DNA from: Sipunculus nudus
Taxonomy: Eukaryota > Annelida > Sipuncula > Golfingiida > Sipunculidae
Reading direction: 5' to 3'
Assembly: GCA_026874595.1 (NCBI GenBank)
Contig: CM049318.1
Coordinates: 46,356,456 to 46,420,455, forward strand
DNA length: 64,000 bases
Made by a program: the position numbers and the translations under genes. Positions 59,316 through 64,000 of the stretch are shown in pieces (position 1 is the stretch's first letter; each line of letters opens with the position of its first letter). Below the pieces are notes generated by a model that had not been told where the DNA came from, did not search any database, and was given only the letters and a program-made list of their open reading frames with translations.

Positions 59316-60040
59316 TGGTGAAATTATTGTATGTTCAACATGCCGAAGGTTCAAGTGTTTGAACACCAGTTGACGCCATATAGGTAAAGGGCCAGATGAC
59401 CACTGACCAAATAACATTTTTTCAGTTGCTATGCCCATTCTAATGGTGTCGATGTAAAAAGTAAGGAAGCGGGTGAGCCCAAGGGAAAACGAATTATCTT
59501 GGCTTTGATTCGCCTTTAGACCTGAAAAGAAACTTAAGTATGATGTGGTATTATCATAGAGCTTACAAACAAAAAAAAAACAAATGTTGATGTAAACGCT
59601 AATGAGAGGAGACAAAAAGCTTCCTTTTTCCAATTATAATTTGTTCTATGTTTTTAATTTTATTTGATTATCCTATTTATCCACTAATTGTATAACCTGT
59701 TTAACCATATCAGTAATTCTCGGAAATCCACGTGTGTGGCAGACCCTGGGAAAATTAATGTGCTTAACGAGCAATGGCCAATAGTTGCTTTATTATAACG
59801 CGGGCCATTTGTTATCACAGCCTTACGATATAACGACAGTTATAACTGGTATAAATGGTTAACTGAGATAAGCTGCTTGGCAACCCCAGTATCGCAGAGT
59901 GCTTCTTTGTTTTTATATATGCAACCGTTGTTTATCTGGTGTGCAGATTTCCCACATTTTGCCAGATAAATGACCCCAAATACGTCATTATATATATTCA
60001 GGAAGTAATTATGGGTTTTGCTCATTTCTCCATAAATAGA
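59316..60040. repeat. 0.72-kb direct repeat, right copy
   Basis: Second copy of 54716-55434, in the same orientation, 4.6 kb away, with scattered substitutions and small indels. 60041-60550 holds nothing recognisable. Confidence 0.9.
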
Positions 60041-60558
60041 AATGAGAACATTTTGTAATTACTCCATATTGTGCAGCCTGTGCAGGTACAGATGAGAGTG
60101 TGTATCGCTCGAAATGAGTGCCGGACTATTGCAATTTCCATCAAGGGGATCTGCAAATGCGTTTTGGTGGATATCACGCAAATATTTGCTGCCCAATAAA
60201 AGAATGATTAAACAGATCGTGAATATTAGTAAACATAACATTATTTGACTCTATGATCTCCCGACCAAATCGATGGAAAAGATGCTATAGCAGACCGTAC
60301 AAGCATGACGTGTTACCTACAGTTCTATATATTCAATTGTCTGGTTACGACATAATGTATCTGTCAGGTGCAATTCTGTATTATCTGATTGGCAAATGCA
60401 AAATTTCCAGTGTCAATACCTAAGATTTTATGTCCCATTTTTAAATGTCGAAATCTTGCACAAAGAGCCTTGTAATACTTGACATACCATTTTCAAACAA
60501 ATAACTGTAAACAGGGGCTAAAAATGTCGAGTCGGTAAATTTTCTGCACTGCTGGAGC

Positions 60559-60584
60559 CCCCCCCCCCCCCCCCCCCCCCCCCC
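60559..60584. repeat. Poly-C tract (about 26 bases)
   Basis: Uninterrupted C run within GGAGCCCC..CCCCGCGGAGC. The complementary G run could form quadruplex structures. It yields false poly-Gly frames on the minus strand. Confidence 0.95.
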
Positions 60585-60911
60585 GCGGAGCGAGATTGTA
60601 TGTACGAAGAAACTGGACTTGCTGGCTTTTACCGACCTTAAAGGTGTAATCACCTGGCATGAGGTATGCGGTATGCAAACAGTTTGATTTTTTTCTTGCA
60701 CTTTTATTCTGTCATGAACTATTTCTTTTTCTCATGGTATTCTCTACACGGAATGAAACCCGTGGAAAAATGGAACAATCTGCCGAAAATTGGATCCGCA
60801 AATCACGCGCCACAAATCTTCATTTGACCGTAGACGCAACCGGCTTCAGTCTTGGATGTGTTCCTGAGCAGACTAGAGCCAGTCGCGCCAAAGTATGCGA
60901 AGGTCTAGGAT

Positions 60912-63255
60912 AAAGGAAAGGATCACCTTTATTTGACCTGTATTTCTAAGTCTAGGGTAAGGCCAAGGAAAAGCATCATTTGACCAGTATTTCAAGGTCT
61001 AGTGTAAGGCTAAGGATAACCATTATTTGACCGATACTCTTAAGTTCTAGGTAAAGCTAAGGATAACCATTATTTGACCGGTATTCTGAATTCTAGGGTG
61101 AGGTTAAGGATAACCATAATTTGACCTGTATTCCTAAGTCTAGGGTAAGGCCAAGGAAAAGCATTACAGACCAGTATTTTAAGGTCTAGGTAGAGCTAAG
61201 GATAATCATTATTTGACTGGCATTCTAAAGTCTAGGGTAAGGCTAAGGATAACCATTATTTAACTTGTATTCTAAGGTCCATAGTAAGGCTAAAGATAAT
61301 CATTATTTGACTGGTATTCTAAGGTCTATAGTAAGGCTAAAGATAATCATTATTTGACTGGTATTCTAAGATCTAGGTAGAGCTAAGGGTAATCATTATT
61401 TGACAGGTATTCTAAGGTCTAGGGTAAGGCAAAGGATAACCATAATTTGACCGGTATTCTAAGGTCTATGATAAGGTTAGGTATAACCATAATTTCAGGT
61501 ATTCCAATGTCTAGGCTAAGACTAAGGAAAAACATTATTTGACCAGTATTTAAGGTCGATGGTAAGGCTAAGGATAACCATCATTTGACCTATATTCCTA
61601 AGTCTAGGGTAAGGCCAAGGATAACAATAATTTGACCTATATTCTAAGATCTATAGTACCACTAAGTATAACCATTATTTGACCGTTCTGCTAAGGTTTA
61701 GGGTAAAACTGCGGAAAATCATTTTTGACCACTATTGTAAAGTCTGAGGTAAGGCTAAGGATTATTTGACCTGTTTTAAGGTCTAATGAAAGGCTAGGGA
61801 TAAACATTATTTGACCGGTATTCCTAATTCTAGGGAAGGCCAAGGAAAACAATTATTTGACCTGTATTCTAAGATCAATAGTAAGACTAAGGATACCATT
61901 ATTTGACCGTTATGCCAAGGTCTAGGTAAGGCTATAGAAAATCATTTTTGACCAGTATTGTAAGGTCTAGGGTAAGGCTAAGGATAACCATTATTTGACC
62001 TGTTTTTCAGGTCTAATGAAAGGCTAAGGATAACCATTATTTGACCGGTATTCCTAATTCTAGGTTAAGGCCAAGGATAACCATTATTTTAGGTATTCTA
62101 AGGTCTAATGGAAGGCTAAGGATAACCATATTTGACCGGTATTCTAAAGTCTATGTACACCTTAGAATAACTGTCATTTGACCTTCATTATACGCTTTAG
62201 GTAAGGCTAAGGATAACCATTATTTGAGGTATTGTAAAGTCTTGGGTAAGGGAAAGGATAACCATTATTTAAGGTACTCCAATGTCTTTGGTAAGGCTAA
62301 GGATAATCATCATTTGACCAGTATTTTAAGGTATCGGTAAGTCTGAGGATAACCATTATTTGGGGTATTCTAAGGTCTTGGGGAAGGCTAGGGATAGCCA
62401 TAACTTTAGGTATTCCAATGTCTAGGCTACGACTAAGGAAAAACATTATTTGACCAGTATTTAAGGTCTGTAGTAAGGCTAAAAATAACCATTATTTGAC
62501 CTGTATTCCTAAGTCTCGGGAATTATTTGACCTATATTTTGTTACGGAACCCAACAACAACAGCATAAATTTTGTTATGGAGATAAAAAAAAATCAGATT
62601 CTGCAACACAAGGCAGCGTGAAATGTCTAAGCAAATGAATTAAGAAGTCGGTGTTTTTTGTAACAAATAATTCTAATTTATTCTTTAAACGATCCTAACA
62701 ATACAATAAACAAAATCTATACAATTACACAGTATAATAAATAAAGTGTACAGTACCTGGATACCATCACTGTCACAGCGACAACAAGTCCTTTTAAACG
62801 TATGATCCAGATGAACAGTTCACATAAATCTCCTCGGTCTAGGGTATGACTAGTGATAACCATTATTTGAGGTATTCCAAGGTCCAGGGTAAGGCTAAAG
62901 ATAACCATCATTTGAGGTATTCTAAGGTCTATGGTATGGCTAGAGTTAACAGTTATTTGGGGTATTTTAAAGTCTTGGGTAAGGGTTAGGATAACCATTA
63001 TTTGACCGGTATTCTAAGGTGTAGGGTATGGTTAAGGTAAACCATTATTTGGGGTATTTTAAAGTCTTGGGTAAGGGTTAGGATAACCATTATTTGACCG
63101 GTATTCTATGGTCACGTAAGGCTAATGATGACCATTATTTGAGGTATTCTAAGGGCTAGGGTAAGGCTAAAGATAATCATTATTGGACCGGTATTCTAAG
63201 GTCCAGGGTAAGGCTAAAGATAACCATCCTTTGAGGTATTCTAAGGTCTAAGGTT
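60912..63255. repeat. About 46-bp minisatellite, roughly 40-45 copies
   Basis: The unit reads AAGGCTAAGGATAACCATTA, TTTGACCGGTATTCTAAGGT, CTAGGGT with much variation; some units lack GACCGGT (TTTGAGGTATTC). It is interrupted by an LTR fragment at 62540-62837. Confidence 0.93.
62540..62837 (-). repeat. Gmr1-like LTR 3' fragment, reverse orientation, inside the 46-bp array
   Basis: Starts TGTTACGGAACCCAACAAC, then CAGATTCTGCAACACAAGGC, AGCGTGAAATGTCTA, ATTTATTCTTTAAACGATCC and AGTACCTGGATACCATCAC: the reverse complement of the last 300 bp of the family LTR. It ends at CTCCTCGG, where array units resume. Confidence 0.88.
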
Positions 63256-63736
63256 GGCTTTTGAGTGATTCTCCGGAGACTTCCTCTGCCAATAACAAGA
63301 ATACTTCTGACCTTAACTCCTCTGATGACTTTCCACTGGCTATTCTATAATTGAAAGTAAATCCAACCCCCACTGTCATTGATGACTCTGATAAATTCAC
63401 ATTATATTTCACAAATGCCTTAACTTCGCCATCTGTTAAAACAATGCTGAGAATTGAGAGAACACGGAGAAAATGGTGGTCAGCATGGCGAAAGAACTGA
63501 TGGGGGTAAAAATCAGTGGCGACGACATTGAGTGCAGTCATCGAGTTGGACGACAACAGGGATCGGGTAAGCCCACACCAATCTTAGTGAAATTCCTTTC
63601 ACATAAAACAAATGACTTAGTTATGAAAGCTAAATCCAAACTGAAAATAGCAGGAAACAAAGCCAGGGGACTCTATGTGAACGAGGATCTGACTCGTACC
63701 CGACTAGCCCGAAACCGATGTGCCATGGCTTACTGA
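63256..63736 (+). pseudogene. LINE ORF1-like fragment
   Basis: The 63473-63736 frame reads MAKELMGVKISGDDIECSHR, VGRQQGSGKPTPILVKFLSH, AKSKLKIAGNKARGLYVNED. The DIE.SHRVGR..G..RPI.VKF..... K....AK..LK.......V.EDLT pattern is typical of LINE ORF1 RNA-binding domains and of related proteins. Upstream bases give ORF1-like fragments (TVIDDSDKFTLYFTNALTSP) in another frame. No ORF2 follows before 64000, so it is a partial copy or extends beyond the window. 63737-64000 holds nothing else recognisable. Confidence 0.65.
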
Positions 63737-64000
63737 CCTAGCGCCGGGGCATCTTGCCTGCCTATCCCAAATATTAAGTAAAAAGTAAAGAAATGGACCA
63801 TAAAGTGTGAAAAACGCTAGGAAAATATCAGATAAGTAATAGTTATGAGGAAATGACCCAGAAAAGTAGCACATTAAACCGAAATCTACACTTGTAGCAA
63901 TTCAAGTGCCTGTGATGGAACATATCTTTCCATCATCTCTCCGTTATCATTAAATATATATCAATTATTAACTTTTTTCTATTGAACACTGTTGAAATAA

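Noticed and set aside
60659-60913. 84-aa frame with a hydrophobic start and MEQSAENWIRKS
   Set aside because: No splice-phase link to gene B, no similarity to gene A exon 4, and it overlaps the start of the 46-bp array.
63248-63556. 102-aa minus-strand frame
   Set aside because: It is the antisense shadow of the LINE ORF1-like fragment read on the plus strand.

Overview
This is a 64 kb piece of an AT-rich, intron- and repeat-dominated animal nuclear genome. The set of elements (Jockey/CR1-like and Tx1/L1-like LINEs, a Ty3/gypsy element with a SCAN-like gag, GC-rich hAT-type ends, blocks ending in runs of GACGGACGG) best fits a lophotrochozoan, probably a bivalve mollusc. The species is inferred from repeat content only. 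Nothing bacterial, viral or organellar was seen. Most of the sequence is transposon debris and minisatellite.

Two host genes can be supported. Gene A is on the minus strand, with exons at 15611-15771, 11017-11091 and 3558-3739. Gene B is on the plus strand, with exons at 53680-53857 and 54129-54167. They are paralogues: each start-codon exon begins with a few untranslated bases after a splice acceptor, encodes a short N-terminus and one transmembrane helix (SIFAALLAGILIGYS in A, SIFAALLTGILVGYS in B), and ends in phase 1. The next small exon keeps phase 1 in both. The genes point away from each other and are separated by about 38 kb of repeats. I could not assign them to a known family.

Layout. 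1-2400: dead LINE split by a solo LTR. 3.5-15.8 kb: gene A, with introns carrying a 35-bp array, hAT-like GC-rich elements and a 4-kb 55-bp array. 15.9-17.4 kb: a 30-bp array split by a LINE. 19.45-31.66 kb: a 6.1-kb tandem duplication, each copy holding one reverse LTR, one forward LTR and the start of a gag. 33.5-38.0 kb: a broken gene of an uncharacterised RNase H-like (transposase-like) family with a LINE fragment inserted. 38.4-39.7 kb: a tandem dispersed repeat and an LTR end. 41.3-44.2 kb: a Tx1/L1-like LINE with a clear target-site duplication. 44.7-45.3 kb: duplicated foldback sequence. 47.17-53.41 kb: a two-LTR Ty3/gypsy element. 53.7-64 kb: gene B, followed by 31-bp and 46-bp arrays and a LINE ORF1 fragment.

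The most interesting points are: (1) the 47-53 kb element has Ty3/gypsy-type enzymes in Ty1/copia order (integrase before reverse transcriptase) and a SCAN-like capsid, the Gmr1-like arrangement best known from deuterostomes; (2) the inverted pair of small membrane-protein genes; (3) the uncharacterised RNase H-like gene with a CNVH motif; (4) the association of the LTR family with (TA)n tracts; (5) a LINE fragment lacking both ends between about 137-bp direct repeats. All similarity statements come from reading the sequence; no alignment or database search was run.
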